Shown in pieces: positions 10,238-22,041 of a DNA stretch of 64,000 bases. Both the position numbers and the translations under genes were made by a program. Origin of the DNA: Heterohyrax brucei (taxonomy: Eukaryota; Chordata; Mammalia; Hyracoidea; Procaviidae); contig CM053162.1 of the NCBI GenBank assembly GCA_028571685.1, forward strand, positions 73,458,351 through 73,522,350, written 5' to 3'. Position 1 is the stretch's first letter, and each line of letters opens with the position of its first letter. The notes under the pieces were generated by a model that was not told the DNA's origin, made no database searches, and was given only the letters and a program-made list of their open reading frames with translations.

Positions 10238-10644
10238 GTCTTCCAGGCTTCATGGAGCTAGGACAGTGCCATACATGTGTTGAGAACTGCGTCTAGGCAC
10301 GTGCCGAGTTCCGGCCTGTGGGTATGTAGTCCAGGAATTTAGAGAGAGAGGTAATCTCTCCCAGGATTAAAGAGTAGCCTCAGCCTACTTTTTGTTGGAG
10401 TTTCTAGTGCCAAATATGAACGTTGAAGAAATTTTATTCACAGGGAATGGGACAGACTGTGCGCCATATGTCTTACCGGCAGAGGCATTTGGGAGTCACT
10501 CACTGTGGGAAAACAGACATTTTGATTATACACTGTCAAAGGTGTTGGTGAAATTCCGTCAGTGAGTCATGACGCTGGGCTGTAGGTACGGACAGCTGGA
10601 AGCCAGGTGGGGCATCCACTTCTGCTCTGGGGAGCAGTGCTCTT

Positions 10645-10790
10645 TGAAAAGCCTGGTGGTGTAGTGGTAAGTGCTTCTGCAGTCAGCAGTTCAGATCCAC
10701 CAGGTGCTCCTTGGAACCCCCATGGGGCAGTTCTGCTCGGTCCTATAGGGTCGCTGTGAGTCAGAATCAACTCAGTGGCAGTGGGTTTTA
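10645..10790 (+). repeat. AfroSINE, sense
   Basis: Near-complete short-form AfroSINE: agcctggtggtgtagtggta, cagcagttcagatccaccag, gtgctccttgg, tcctatagggtcgctgtgag, and tcaactcagtggcagtgg. Confidence 0.95.
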
Positions 10791-11319
10791 GTGAGTTCTC
10801 TAAGATTTAAAAAGGTGGGGAGACATTGATCGTGACTGAATCCTGCTTGTCACAGCCTTTTGACGGGAAGGTGTGTGAGACTGTACTGAGCACAGTCCCC
10901 TCGTCTTATGGCACTGCCCTTCGGTTGCGGCTGTTGAAGTGCCACGTGTGGGAGGAGAGAGCGGTTTGAATAGAAGAGCGGTGAGGGGCCTGGGTGTTCT
11001 GTGGCAGAGTGATACAGATTGGGAAGTTATTCTTAGATCACAACAGAATTTAGTTTTTCGAAAACAGAAATGCTGTGTGTTGCTTTTATGCATCTAACAA
11101 ACAGGCTCATTTCTTTTCCTCCTTGGGAAGATTGCTGAGAAGGGAAGTCAGAGTCGACATCCAAAGTGTTCTCCTTCTGCTGGAGTTGGAAGCTTCACTC
11201 TTCTTCCTTTGGAATCCCGTCTGGGATACCAAGTTTGTTGTTTGTTTCTGAACTCTCTCTGTTATAATCATTGGTAACAACTCTTATGCTCTTTAACCTA
11301 ACAATCTTTCTCTCTCTCT
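10791..11319. other. Intron, no recognised feature
   Basis: No repeat, exon or RNA signal that I can support in this stretch of the 14.5-kb intron. Confidence 0.45.
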
Positions 11320-11720
11320 CTTTTTTATTGTGGTTAAGTGGAACTATAAAATCCAAATCAATTTTGCATGCCTGCCTCTCTGCAGGTCCTCCTGCTCCCT
11401 ATGGGAGCACTCCTCGCCTCCTCTTCATTCTGTATCTGTCTGACCCTCTTCACAAGCTCCTGTCTCCTCCTCGCCACCCTCTTCACTCTCTTCTAGAAAG
11501 AGTCCAGTAGGACAGCATCCTGTAAGTACATAGAATCATAAAGCACACACACCATTTGGTCAGATGGTGTCCGGGAGTCCAGTCCATTTTTGTCCGAAGA
11601 GCAGACCTGAGCAGCGTTTTCCAGACAGGGGCAGTGGCACGTCTCGGGGCCGGTCTCCCGGGGGTTCCCCGGCCCTCGGACCATCAGTTGTGGTCTGGAC
11701 TGAAAGTCAGGTTCTTGAGC
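11320..11720 (-). mobile_element. L1 3' UTR fragment, antisense (elephant-type)
   Basis: Shares order and wording with the antisense L1 3' UTRs at 38.7-39.5 and 52.3-53.2 kb: attgtggttaagtgga.., ctcctcgccaccctcttcac, tagaatcataaagcacac, gtccagtccattt, and ggaccatcagttg. It is more diverged than those, so an older insertion. Nothing is recognised in 11721-12097. Confidence 0.8.
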
Positions 11721-12097
11721 TGCACCCGTCTTTGTCTCATGTTTCTTAATAGTCTCTTAAAAGCATTTTAAAAGAGGCAGCAGAGCACGAGGACGGTCCG
11801 GTAGGAATGGCTTTGGCCCCAGAGGGTTCTTGAGTTTCACTGTGGCTGTGCCATCTGTTTACTGTTACATCTGACAGAGAAAAGCTGAACTTCTCGGTCT
11901 GTGGGGTTCCTGTCTCACTGTGCTTAGAAGGGCACTATACAAGTGAAGTAACGATAAGGAGCTTTTCCAGGAAAGACTATCATAATCTTGGCACTATTTA
12001 ATGGAATGCTTAATGTTATTCATAAATTTTGGGGTCTTTTTAGGCAGATATGCTTTCATTAATCACACCTTGCTTATAAAGGATGGTAACATCAACC

Positions 12098-12262
12098 CTC
12101 AAAGCCCAAACCCACTGCTGTCTAGTCAGTTCCGACTCATAGCAGCCCCCATGGTTTCTAAGGCCGTAAAGCTCCCTGGGAGTGGCGGTCCTGTCTGTCA
12201 GCCACAGAGCCACTGGTGGTTTCCCACTGCAGACCTTTGGTAAGCAGTGTGTCGCTCTAATC
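12098..12262 (-). repeat. AfroSINE, long form, antisense
   Basis: Contains aaagcccaaacccactgctg, tctagtcagttccgactcat, gcagcccccatggtttctaa, a long-form central part, then cagacctttggtaagcagtg. Confidence 0.85.
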
Positions 12263-12459
12263 CTGGGCCGTGTTTCCCTCTCTTAGCTGTTAGGGCGGTA
12301 TGCACGTTTGCCTGTTATGTGGCAAATACCCAGTGCTGTTCGCATCACCAACCTACAGACCTTTGAATAAATGCATTGCATGCCTTTAAAACAGAGAAGG
12401 CGTTATCCCGTGTGGTAGGTAATGAACGTGGACTCCCATCTGGGATCGTCTCCTTAACA

Positions 12460-12670
12460 GGTAACGTTTGTGGAGCAGCTGGCACTCTCCCAAGCTTACT
12501 CACAACGACCATCTCGTTCTGTACAACGACAGTGGAGATGGGTTGGGCACATGTTACTTTCCCTATTTTATAGAAGACATAATTAAAGTTCAAGGTGATT
12601 GCCCAGGGTGCTACAGCTAGCTGGTGGTAATGAGACACAAACCCTGCTTGTTTATTCCAAAACCTGTTCA
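12460..12670 (-). repeat. MIR SINE, antisense
   Basis: The + strand carries the MIR reverse complement: actcacaacgaccatctcg, then ccctattttatagaagacat, gattgcccagggtgctacag, ctagctggtggtaatgagac. Confidence 0.8.
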
Positions 12671-13164
12671 CTTTTACTGTATGGGTACTGCCTTCCATAT
12701 TGATTTAATTATTTCGTCATAGCAAAGGGGAAGTTTACAGGGAGTTCATAGGAACAGGGAAATTGTCTTGTTAGGGATGGTTTTGAGACAGGGAGCAGAA
12801 ATGCACTGCAACAGTGGAAGTATTATAAGAACCCACAAAAACTCCCTGAGTCCTCGCCCAGAAAGTCCAGCCATTCTCACAGTACTTGAAAGTTCCTATG
12901 CAGCTAATGCCCATCTGTCTGTCTGCTTGTACTTCCTCTTCTTTTTGGCCTCCATGGGCTCTCACCTTCTCTTTCTGTCTGCACACCAACTGTCTGGCTT
13001 CTCTCATGCTTTCTTTGCTTTCCTGTGTTTAGCCAACTCAGTATTACCTTTTGGTTCCAGGATCTGTTGTACCCAAATGCCTGTTTTTCAGACCTCAGGT
13101 GGTCTGTGGCTCAGTCAGCAGGCGCTGAACTAGGCTCTAGAGGTTGTGTGGGCAAGGCAGCTGA

Positions 13165-13400
13165 GCAGTTGTGAAGACTGGATGTCTTCAAACTGAACTG
13201 CCTTGGTTCTAATGCTGGCTCTCTCTTTAATAGCCCTGCCCTTGGGCAAGTTCCTTAGCTTTTCTGTGGGGAATGTTATAGCATCTGGGGTTGTTGTAAG
13301 GATTTAATGAGAGTGTACGGTGCCTCAGACAGTGCCTGGTACATAGTGAACAATGTCTATTGCCTGTTAGTAGTAAGAAATAAATCTGGGCAGGCAAGCA
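13165..13400 (+). repeat. MIR SINE, sense
   Basis: Contains cttgggcaagttccttagct, gggttgttgtaaggatttaa, tgagagtgtacggtgc, cagtgcctggtacatagtga, in MIR order. The 12671-13164 interval before it has nothing I recognise. Confidence 0.85.
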
Positions 13401-13512
13401 GTGATTGGCAGGCCTAGCACAGAGGTGAAATTTTTTATTAGGAAAAGCCAAAAGATTAAAATAAGATGTCTATCACTAGTTTATTAGTTTTATGTTCTGT
13501 ATTGACTGTCTG

Positions 13513-13687
13513 TAAGCCCTGGTGGCGTAGTGATTAAGTGCTGTGTCTGCTAACCAGGTCAGCAGTTCAGGTCCACTGGGCGTTCCTTGGAAGCTTTGTG
13601 GAGCAGTTCCGCTCTGTCCTATAGGGTTAACTGTGAGTCAGAATTGACTCAATGGCAGTTGGTTTGGTTTTCTTTTTTTTTTTTTTT
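13513..13687 (+). repeat. AfroSINE, sense, with target duplication
   Basis: Full short-form AfroSINE from agccctggtggcgtagtgat to cagttggtttggttttc plus a T run. It is flanked by 14-bp direct repeats tgtattgac(t/c)gtct at 13499-13512 and 13688-13701, differing at one base, which marks a retrotransposed copy. Confidence 0.95.
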
Positions 13688-13897
13688 TGTATTGACCGTC
13701 TATGATATACCAGTCACTGATCCCAGAGCTTAGGAAAAATTTGTGAACAAGATCAACAGTAATAAAAGGTCTTGCTTACATTCTCCTAAGGGAAATCAGA
13801 CCGTAACTAATAAACACAGTGACAAGTGCTGTGGAGAGGAGAACAGGAACCAGGTAAAGGAAGGCTGGAGTGGGTGGAGTGGGTGGGTTTTGTCTCA

Positions 13898-14170
13898 GTG
13901 TCTTAGTACTGCTATAACAGAAGTCCCTTAAGTTGGTGACTCTAACCAATAGAAATTTATTTTCTCATAGTTCAGGAGAGGAACAGTCTGAATTCAGGGT
14001 ACCAATGCTAGGGGGAAGGCTTTTTATATATACTTTGGGGAAGAATCCCTGTTTCCACTTTTCTGACATTTCCTTGGCTGTCCTTTGAGTCTTCTGTATG
14101 ATATCTCTTTTCACCCAGCTCCTGTCTGCTTCCTTCTGTGCCTCTTATGTCTTAAGAGTAATTGGTCTTA
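13898..14170 (-). mobile_element. MaLR-like LTR fragment, antisense
   Basis: Begins tgtcttagtactgctataac, then aatagaaatttattttctca and tagttcagg. This is the antisense end of a class III (MaLR-like) LTR related to the copies at 21540 and 37742. It is an old fossil. Confidence 0.6.
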
Positions 14171-14239
14171 GACAGACTGACATGGCTTCGTGAACACAGT
14201 GGAGAAAACTCTGTTTCCAAATGCAACTAGACTGAACCA

Positions 14240-14465
14240 ACCTGTGTGCACTGTCCTTGAGTGCCACCTGGTTGGTTCGTACATGCGAGGCCACCCTGGG
14301 GACCTCACAGAACTGCCCCTGGAGCTCCCTAGGCTGTGACCTCGGCAGGAGCAGGTTCCAGGTCTTCACTCTGCAGAGCCGTCAGTGGGCCCAAGCTGCT
14401 GACCTCTCACTTAATGGTCGAGCACGTATTTGCTGTGCCACAGGGCCGTTTCCCACATGTGAGGT
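14240..14465 (-). repeat. Diverged long-form AfroSINE, antisense
   Basis: Order of parts fits: ccttgagtgccacctgg, cacagaactgcccctggagc, gggcccaagctgctgacctc, atttgctgtgccacaggg. Strongly diverged. Confidence 0.65.
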
Positions 14466-14529
14466 GTTACGGTTTACAGCATGGTTTTTACAGATACAGA
14501 TGAGCCCTAACAAGACGTAAGGTTGGTCT

Positions 14530-15555
14530 TATTAAAAAGGCAAGTTAGCGTTAAAGGTCGAGTCCAGATCTGAGCAACAGCTCAAAGGTAGGAAAGTCGT
14601 TGACAAGTTCAAGGAATAAGAGGGAGTTAGAGTAGCAGGAGTAGGGGTCGGAGGGAGGAGGACTGGGATTCCAGACAGGGGCCACCAGAGCTCGTGGGGG
14701 CTGTTGTAAAGCCTTTGGCCTTTAGGCCAAGTGAGACGGAGAGCCGTTGAGATATTTTGCTTTGTGACGTGTGACTTATGCTTCAGAGTGATCACATTAG
14801 CTGTGGTGTTGAGAGTGTGAACTGTGGAGTGGAAACCAGACCATTTAGGAGCCCTGGCCATTAATCCTGCAAGAGTTGATGGGCACTTGGTCAGGGTGTA
14901 GTCCCTGCGGCAGTGACCAGTGATCACACATGGAGGGAAGAGCCAGCACGCTTCCCCCAGCATTGACTATGTGCCATGACCTAAGGTGGGAAAAGCTTCA
15001 GGCAGAGATGCATTAGGGCGGTGGCTGGTTGGGAATTCAGTTTTGGGCCTACTGTCTGCCGTGCTTGTTAAACACGTGCCGTGGGTTGGGGTGCTGATGA
15101 AGAGGTTTGAAGTTTGGGAGAGAGACCTGACCTGCAGATAAAAGTTTGCCAGTTGGCAGAATAAAAATATTTAAAACTACGTGAAAGGATAGTGTTGCAA
15201 AGGAAATGAAGAAAGATGAGCGGAAGGCCTCCGCCCTTGGTACATCACTGTTGAGAAGTGGGGAAAGAAGAGGAGGCAGCCAAGCACACTGGGAAGGAGC
15301 CTCCTGGGTGTCAGGAAAGCAGGCAGTCCGCAGAGCTGGTGGCCTGGAGACCCAGTGAGGAAAGCAAGTCAAGGAGGGCGACCAACTGTGGCAGGCGCTG
15401 CTGACAGGTCAGGGGAGGTGCAGATGGGGATTTACCGTTAGGGTAAGCAACTTGGAGCCAATTGGGGTCCTTGACAAGAGTATTTGTAAAATAATAGTGG
15501 TGGAAACTCTTGATGGCGATGGGCTTAAAGGAGAATGGGTCCTGTAGAGAAGAAT
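14530..15555 (+). repeat. Dispersed purine-rich mammalian repeat, family not named
   Basis: The order of phrases (gcctttggcctttaggccaa, gagagccgttgagat, gagtgatcacattagctg, aattcagttttgggcc, ttgagaagtggggaaagaag, gcaggcgctgctgacaggtc, ccttgacaagagta) matches a roughly 1-kb repeat that I recognise from other mammalian genomes but cannot name. Related pieces lie at 26290-27160 and 28640-29030. Confidence 0.5.
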
Positions 15556-15699
15556 TTCACGTCATTGATGTAGCTGTCTCCTCTCAATGAGGAAGGATTT
15601 GACTTCCTGCCTCTGAGTCTGGGCTATACTTAACTGACTTCTTCAGAAGAGGAGAGGACAGAGGTAGGGGAACAAGTTAGTGACCTTGGTCAGGTGACC

Positions 15700-16165
15700 A
15701 GGCTACCATCATCAGTGATAAGTTATGCTGAAAGTGTATGCCTCTGGTAGGACTTGATGGGGAGTCATTTCATGTCTGTGACCATCTTCCCAACAACCCA
15801 TGAGAAAAACATGGAGCAAATCCACACTGAATGACATTTTACAAAACACTCAACTGGTGTTTCTCGAAATTGTGAATGTCATCGAAAACAAAGAAAATCT
15901 GAGAAACTGCCACAGACCAGAGTAGACAAACGAGGCGTAGCAGCCAACTGTGATGTTGTTTGGTAGATGGGACCTCGGAACATTTAAGGAAGACTAGGGA
16001 AAAACCAGTGAAACGTGAGTGTGAGCTGAGCAGTGTGGGTGCCTTTGCTGCAGTGTACGTGTTGTAGTGATGTCGGGTGTTAATGATGGGCGGAGTAGGG
16101 GAGGGGTGTGGGAGAGCTCTTTATAACTTTAAAAGTGATCTAAAATAACCCTGAAATAAAAAGAT
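15700..16165 (+). repeat. Probable old L1M 3' end
   Basis: Text such as gagaaactgccacagaccag, gggagagctctttataactt, and aataaccctgaaataaaaag resembles the 3' end of an old L1 with its A-rich terminus. The identification is from wording only. Confidence 0.4.
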
Positions 16166-16734
16166 AATTAAATTGGGGGGAGGGGAAGGCTGAGAATGAG
16201 GGGAGAGAAAGTGGAGACACCAAATATAAGGATAGTTCTTCTAGGAAGTTTTAGAAGTAAGGCCATGGGAGTAGCCAGTGGGGACTGGGGTCAGGAGAAA
16301 GTTTTTTTTTGTTTTGTTTTTAAATGGAAGAAATAATTGCATGTTGTTAATGATGAGAGTGATGCAGTATAAGCAAACAATTGAAACATGGGAGAAAATG
16401 GAAAATCTCTGGCCTGATATTCTTGAATAGGAGAGATAGTTTTGGATCTCATGTGCCGTTGAAGGGCCCCCTCTGAGCCAGCGGGGCTCCTGGGCTACAC
16501 CCAGCATGACCCTGGTTGGTGGTAACCGGTGGAACCTAGAGTGCGATGGCTGGGCAGGAAGCCAGGTCTGCATCTGAAGGTGAGGACAGGGAGCCCGCGC
16601 TGGGGGAGAGCGGCGTGAGTTCTCCCCAAGATGGGGAAGAGGACGGGTTAGTGCGGGGTCGTACGATGATCAAGGAGCCTGAGAGACTACTTGTAGCTAG
16701 TGGACAGGAAGTCAGTCCACGTTACTAACAGCTG
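16166..16734. other. Intron, no recognised feature
   Basis: Purine-rich sequence around 16180-16220 and a T-rich run near 16300; no exon or repeat I can name. Confidence 0.45.
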
Positions 16735-18330
16735 TGGGTTGCTGGTGATCTTCTCTCGGTCTTGGTGACCTTGTGTGGAACAGCATGGAACATGGTGTGG
16801 TCCTCTCTTACCCTCCTGACTGCTGGTGTGTTGGAGTCCACTGTTGTCAGGCCCTCTCATGAAAGGTTTCCCTGTCTTCACTGACCCTGCACCTCACCAG
16901 ACATGATGTCCTTTTGTAGCAAGTGGCCTTTCCTGATGACGTGTCCGATGTGAAAGGGTTGAAGTCGCACCGTCCTTGCCTCTAAAGGATGTTCTGGTTG
17001 TACTTTTTCTCAGGTTTGTTTATTCTGTACTGGTAGTATTACCCACTGCTATCGAGTCAGTCTGGCTCGTGGCAACCGTGGAGGTCAGAGCGGAACTGCC
17101 CCATAGGGTGTGCAAGGAGTGCCCGTTGTATGTGAACTGCTGCCCATTCCGTTAGCAGATGTGGCACGTGACCACTGTGCCACCAGGATTGCCCATGAGT
17201 GGCTCCCCTTGCTGTGCCGTTGTTGCATCAAGTATCCTGCCTCTCTTTTTTGTGATCTGGCTTTTGCACGGATGCAAGGTTGTTGGAAAGACTGGCACAC
17301 CCTAGACACCGAAGTACTGTCTTTGTTTTTTCATACTTTAAGGAGATTTGCCCAATGCAGTGTGTTTGCTCAGTTTTTTTGGCTATTGCTTTTACTGACA
17401 TTAATTGGTGATGTAGGTGATGTAAAAGCATTGATAACTTTCATTTCTTCATCATTTATTTTGATGTTGTTTATTCTTCCAGTAGTGAGGATTTTTATTT
17501 TCTTCATGTTCAGACGTAACCCATACTGAAGGCTGTAGTCGTTTTTTATCAGTAACCACTTCAAATCATCTTCATTTTCAGCCAGTGGAGTTGTGTCATC
17601 TGTTTATCACAGGTTGGTGAGGAGACTTCCTCCAACCTTGATGCCACAGTCTTCTCCAGATAGTCTGCCGTCTGGGTTATTTGCTCAGCAGACCAACTGA
17701 GAAATGGAGGCGAGCATATGCCACCCCAGTACCCCTGTAGACCAGTTATGGACCGTGCAGTATCACCTGGTTGTCTTTGATTCATGTACAAATTCTGCAG
17801 AGCACATTATGTGCCCTGAGATTTCCACTCTCTGTACTGTTAGCCATAATTTGTTATGATCCACACAAGTCAAATGGCTTTGCATGGGTGAAACACAGGT
17901 CAGCAGCTTTCTAGTATTTTCTGCTTCTGGTTAGGGTTCATCTGAGAAGACCAGCGATCTTCTTTGTTCCACGTCCTCTCCTGAGTCCAGCCTGCACTGG
18001 GTCTCTGTCAGTGAACGTCTGCAGTAACTGTTGCCTTATCTTCGGGAAGGTGGACTGCTGCTGTTTGATCACTCCCGCATTCCGTTTGACCCCTTTTCTC
18101 TGGAATGGGCACTGGTGTGGATCTCTTCCAGTTGCTTGGCCAGGTCACTGTCCTCCAGACTTCTGAGCACAGGTAATAACGTGCTTTCAGCATTGCATTC
18201 ATTTGTTGGACGGCCCCAACTGGGGTGCTGTGGATGCCTGGACCTGTTCTCTGCCCTTCGTCCTTGGGGTTCTTGATCATGTGCAGCCTCCTGATGTCTT
18301 TCTGGCACAGTGATGCTGTGTACTCCCTCC
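16735..18330 (-). mobile_element. RTE LINE, antisense, reverse transcriptase region
   Basis: The minus strand encodes eroded reverse transcriptase text: LNMKKIKILTTGRINNIKIN near 17380-17564 and WPSNWKRSTPVPIPEK near 18008-18280, the latter matching the BovB-type motif WKRSVFIPIPKKG. The + text includes atccacacaagtcaaatggc and gaggatttttattttcttca. The copy is old: the frame is broken several times, the catalytic region is incomplete, and an AfroSINE interrupts it at 17035-17195. Confidence 0.88.
17035..17195 (-). repeat. AfroSINE, antisense, inside the RTE copy
   Basis: Contains cccactgctatcgagtcagt, ggaactgccccatagggtg, ccattccgttagcagatgtg, and ccactgtgccaccaggattg. Its nesting shows it inserted after the RTE. 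Confidence 0.9.
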
Positions 18331-20994
18331 ATCTGCTTGTGATGCTTCCTGTATCTTTCAGTTTTTACCCATAGAGTCTTTTAATACTGCAATTTGATGC
18401 TTAAATATTTTCTTGAGTTTCTTGCGTTTGAGAAATTCTGGTTGTCGCGTTCTCTTTCGGTTTTCCCAGCCCTGGTCTTGGTGCTCTTTGTCCTGATGCT
18501 CTGCCTCAGTGTCATCCACCCTGTGGGCCTGCTGTCCATGGCCTCTGCGCTGTCACTTATGGCAGTCGTAGCTGTCCTCTGCTTTCAAGCTTCAGGGCTG
18601 CCTTTGACTTCCATTTTGGCTTTTTTCTTCTTTGCTGTTTTTAAAAGTGATCCTATTAGTGATGCTGTGTACGGTATTTGTGTTTTTATGACTCTGACTG
18701 CCTCCTGGGAGACTGAATAGATGACCAGTGCTTTGCATTCTCCTTGTCGTAGATCGGTGACCACCAAGCTCCGTCCTCTGTCACTTGTCCGCTGTGTTTG
18801 CCGCCGTCCTGTTACTTGTTAGTTCACACAGTTTACATTAAGTCTTCTCAAATGCAGAGGGTACCAGACCTTGGAGTTTAGACTGACAAGTGCCAAGTGT
18901 TTTGAGTATTATAGATAGTTTAGTGTTGGAGGTGGTATGAAAAAGGTTAGCTTGTGTCACAGTGTTTTGTGTCCTAGCTAGGGTAAAGTGGAGATGAAGT
19001 TCCCTGAAGCCTCAGATAGCTCATGTTTCTAAGTGAGGGCGGGGTTGCTGTGTAGTTCTTTGTCTGCATATAAATCTAATAGTTTAGGGTTACTGATGGT
19101 GTGGACAGGCTTCCGATGTCTCATTTCTGTGCTTATGTCATCGTTTTCCTGGTGCTTCAGTATGCTGAATTTTCTGGTTTGGGAAACAAAGTAATTTGAG
19201 GTCTAGTGTAAGTAGTTGTGTGTACTCATGGAGTTTCTACTTGGGAGTAGAAACCTGTCCCTGGAATGTACAGTGGAGCTTTGAACTACTAAATACAATG
19301 AAGACATTGCCTCCGGCACCGGTTGAGAGCAGAACACCTGTCTGTCGAGTGTCTCGGTTCCCCTGGTGGGACTGGAGGAGGTGCGATGCCCACAGTGTGC
19401 CCTTTGCCCTCCTCTGTCATGCAGGGAGGAGATTCAGAACCATTTTTTACTTCTTAAGTTTTGAACTTAAGTAACTTCTGTCCTTTAGTTGAGAGAGGTA
19501 GTTCTTCATCTTACAGTGTTTTGTGTTTTTTTGCACGCTTCTCAAAAAACTTCACCCAAGTGATCGCAAATGCCTGTTGCTAGTCACATGTTCTTGAAAC
19601 AGTGCTGAGCCCGGCTCGTGCTGCTGCAGTTATAGATGTTTATAAGAGAGTGGGAAGGAGGGTGACAGGCGTCGTCCACAGAGCTGTAACGTGGGTGGAA
19701 GCTGGGATCTGAAATTGCTTCGTTTCATCCTTAAGTTCAAAATTACCCCCAAAGCATCTGGCTTATGTTTGTAAGGGCCCTTCTAAGGGTTTTGGTATCT
19801 GTCGTTCGGGAGTAAAGATCGCTTAGGCCTCAGTAACAGACAGTATTCCCTCAGAAATGGCATGGTATCTACTGTCATCCTGGAGTGTTTAATAGTCCCT
19901 TCTGTGCTCAGCAGTGAAACATTTCAGAGGTGAGTGACAGCCCGATGATGGAGTTCATGGTGATCTTTTGTGTTGACAGGTCTTTAGAAAGTCATGGAAA
20001 TTACTACTGTACCCGGTGAAGCCGCCTCCTCTTTCTGAAACTGCCAGTATCCTGTAAAACAGGACAATTTTGTCTTTAACTGCCACTGTTTTTTTATTTC
20101 GATAACATGACACGATTTCTCCTTATTATTAGGGTGTCTTTTGATAGACAGAATGCCCTCCCTGTAGGTAATGCTCATTTTAAAATAGACATTTTTCACT
20201 TCTGCAGATTAGCTTGTACTTCTCTGACTTCAGCAGCATGACAGGCTTCTGGTAGCCCCCTTCCCGCTCAGGAGGCAGGTGATTTAATGTAGACAGTGTA
20301 AGGGTTTCGGTTATTTTAGTCCTCCCCCGAGGGAGAAACAGAGTCAGAGAAAACTTGATGAAGTGCTTATTTTGAGGGGCACATTTTCCTAGACCATTCT
20401 GAAGTTGAGGACTGATACTTTGGGGGGGGGTAATTTCATAGGAGATGATAGCCTTATGTCCCAAACACAATGAAATCTGTGGACTGCAGACAAGTGCTGC
20501 TTCCTGAGATGCAGCGTCACGTGTGTTTTAGGGGATACATACCCTGGGACAGTGGCCCCCGCGTTGTCCCAGATTCTCCCCCAGGAGGGTCTCTGGGGCC
20601 TACATCTCTGGTCTTCCCCCACAGTCGCTGTGTTTTCCTCAGACTTTTCAGACGCTCCGCAGTGGCGCAGAAGATCCCTGTCCTTCATCTCAGCTTTTAC
20701 TACAGCCACGTCAGAATGAGTGGAACTGCGTTTTTGGGGAGTCGGCTCTGTGCTTTAGTCTTGTCCCGAGGGCTGTGGGGGGTAAGAAGGTACTTTCTGA
20801 TTATAGTTCTACTTTTTTTTTTAATATTGTACATTATGATGTAATAATTCTTACTGAAGCATCATTCTATCTTTTCAATATTGTTTCAAAACACCATTCA
20901 ACTGTGAAAACGTGACACCTCCCTCACCGTCAGCTCCAGTTTGTGTAATCATCCTGGCCGCTCCACACCTCGGTGTTTTACTAGACTAAAGCCC
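18331..20994. other. 2.6 kb of intron with no recognised feature
   Basis: I looked for exons, RNAs and repeats here and found none that I can support. A hydrophobic forward frame at 18394-18720 begins in sequence adjoining the RTE copy and has no recognisable domain. Confidence 0.5.
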
Positions 20995-21159
20995 AAACCA
21001 AAGCGTATCCACTGCCATCGAGTCAGTTCTGACTCATAGCAACCCCAGAGAACACAATAGAACTGCCCCACAGAGTTTCCAAGGACCACCCAGTAGACTA
21101 GAACTGCCAGCCTCTTGATTGCTAGCCGTAGTTCTTAGCACTCTGCCACCAGGGTTTCC
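20995..21159 (-). repeat. AfroSINE, antisense (first of a tandem pair)
   Basis: Contains atccactgccatcgagtcag, ttctgactcatagcaacccc, cacagagtttccaaggacca, and cactctgccaccagggtttc. Confidence 0.95.
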
Positions 21160-21162
21160 TGT

Positions 21163-21342
21163 GGGACGAAAACCAAAAAGCCATACCGAATCCAGTGCTG
21201 CTGAGGCAGTTCCGACTCATAGCGACCCCATAGGACAGAGCAGAACTGCCCCGTAGAGTTTCCAAGGAGCACCTGGCTGATTCGAACTGCTGACCTTTTG
21301 ATTAGCAGACATAGCACTTAACTGCTACGCCACCAGGCTCCC
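21163..21342 (-). repeat. AfroSINE, antisense (second of a tandem pair)
   Basis: Begins a few bases after the previous copy: ccagtgctgctgaggcagtt, ccgactcatagcgaccccat, gtagagtttccaaggagcac, ctgctacgccaccaggctcc. The two copies lie head to tail in the same orientation. Confidence 0.95.
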
Positions 21343-21539
21343 ACAGGACTTGAGAACACGTGACTTCATCCTCAGCTTTATGTGTGAAGACTCTCCCCAC
21401 CTGCCACCCCCACCATGAAACCTCTTCTTGTAAAATGGAAAGCCAAGTATGTAGAAAAGACAGAAAAACAAAGTTTCATTTCATTTCTTCTTTGATTTTT
21501 ATCTTAGACCTTGGGGAACAGTTTTCCTAGTTAAAGCAG

Positions 21540-22041
21540 TGTTTTAGTCAGCTAGGGCTGCTCTAACAGAAATACCACAGAGTGGATGGCTTTAACAAAA
21601 AAAGGTTTATTCTTACACAGTCCGGTAAGTTGTAAGTCTATATTCAGGGTGACCGCTCCAGGGGAACGCTTTCCCCTTGTCGGCTCTGGAGGAAAGTCCA
21701 GTATTGCATCAGTCTTTGTCCAGGGAGCGTCCTGGTGCAAGAACCTCTGGTCTGAAGGATGTGCTCTGCTCCTTGTGCTGCTTGCTTGATGGTAGTGAGG
21801 TTCTCAATTGTCCTTTGTTTCTCTTTCCCTTGTATCTCTTGCAAGATGAAAGCATTAAGGGTGGGGCAAGCCATACTCCGGGGAAACTCCCCCTACAGCA
21901 GGAATTTACAGCCCCACCCTAATCCTTTAACATACAGGTTAGCAAAACCACACAATGGAGGACAGTCCCAAGATACTGGGAACCATATCCCAGTCACGTG
22001 GCTGCACATATTTTTGGGAGGACACAATTCAACCCATGACA
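21540..22041 (-). mobile_element. MaLR-like solo LTR, antisense, 5-bp target duplication
   Basis: A 502-bp solo LTR in antisense, starting tgttttagtcagctaggg and ending aacccatgaca, i.e. TG...CA in its own orientation. The direct repeat AGCAG flanks it exactly (21535-21539 and 22042-22046); 5 bp is typical of class III/MaLR insertions. It is a longer relative of the sense LTR at 55805-56188, sharing gtgtggttttgctaacctg in complement. Confidence 0.88.

Noticed and set aside
10645-10700. tRNA-like sequences at AfroSINE heads
   Set aside because: They are SINE promoter regions, degenerate and followed by SINE bodies; not tRNA genes.
18394-18720. Hydrophobic 108-codon frame
   Set aside because: Adjoins a decayed antisense RTE, no domain, no splice sites and no signal of conservation visible.
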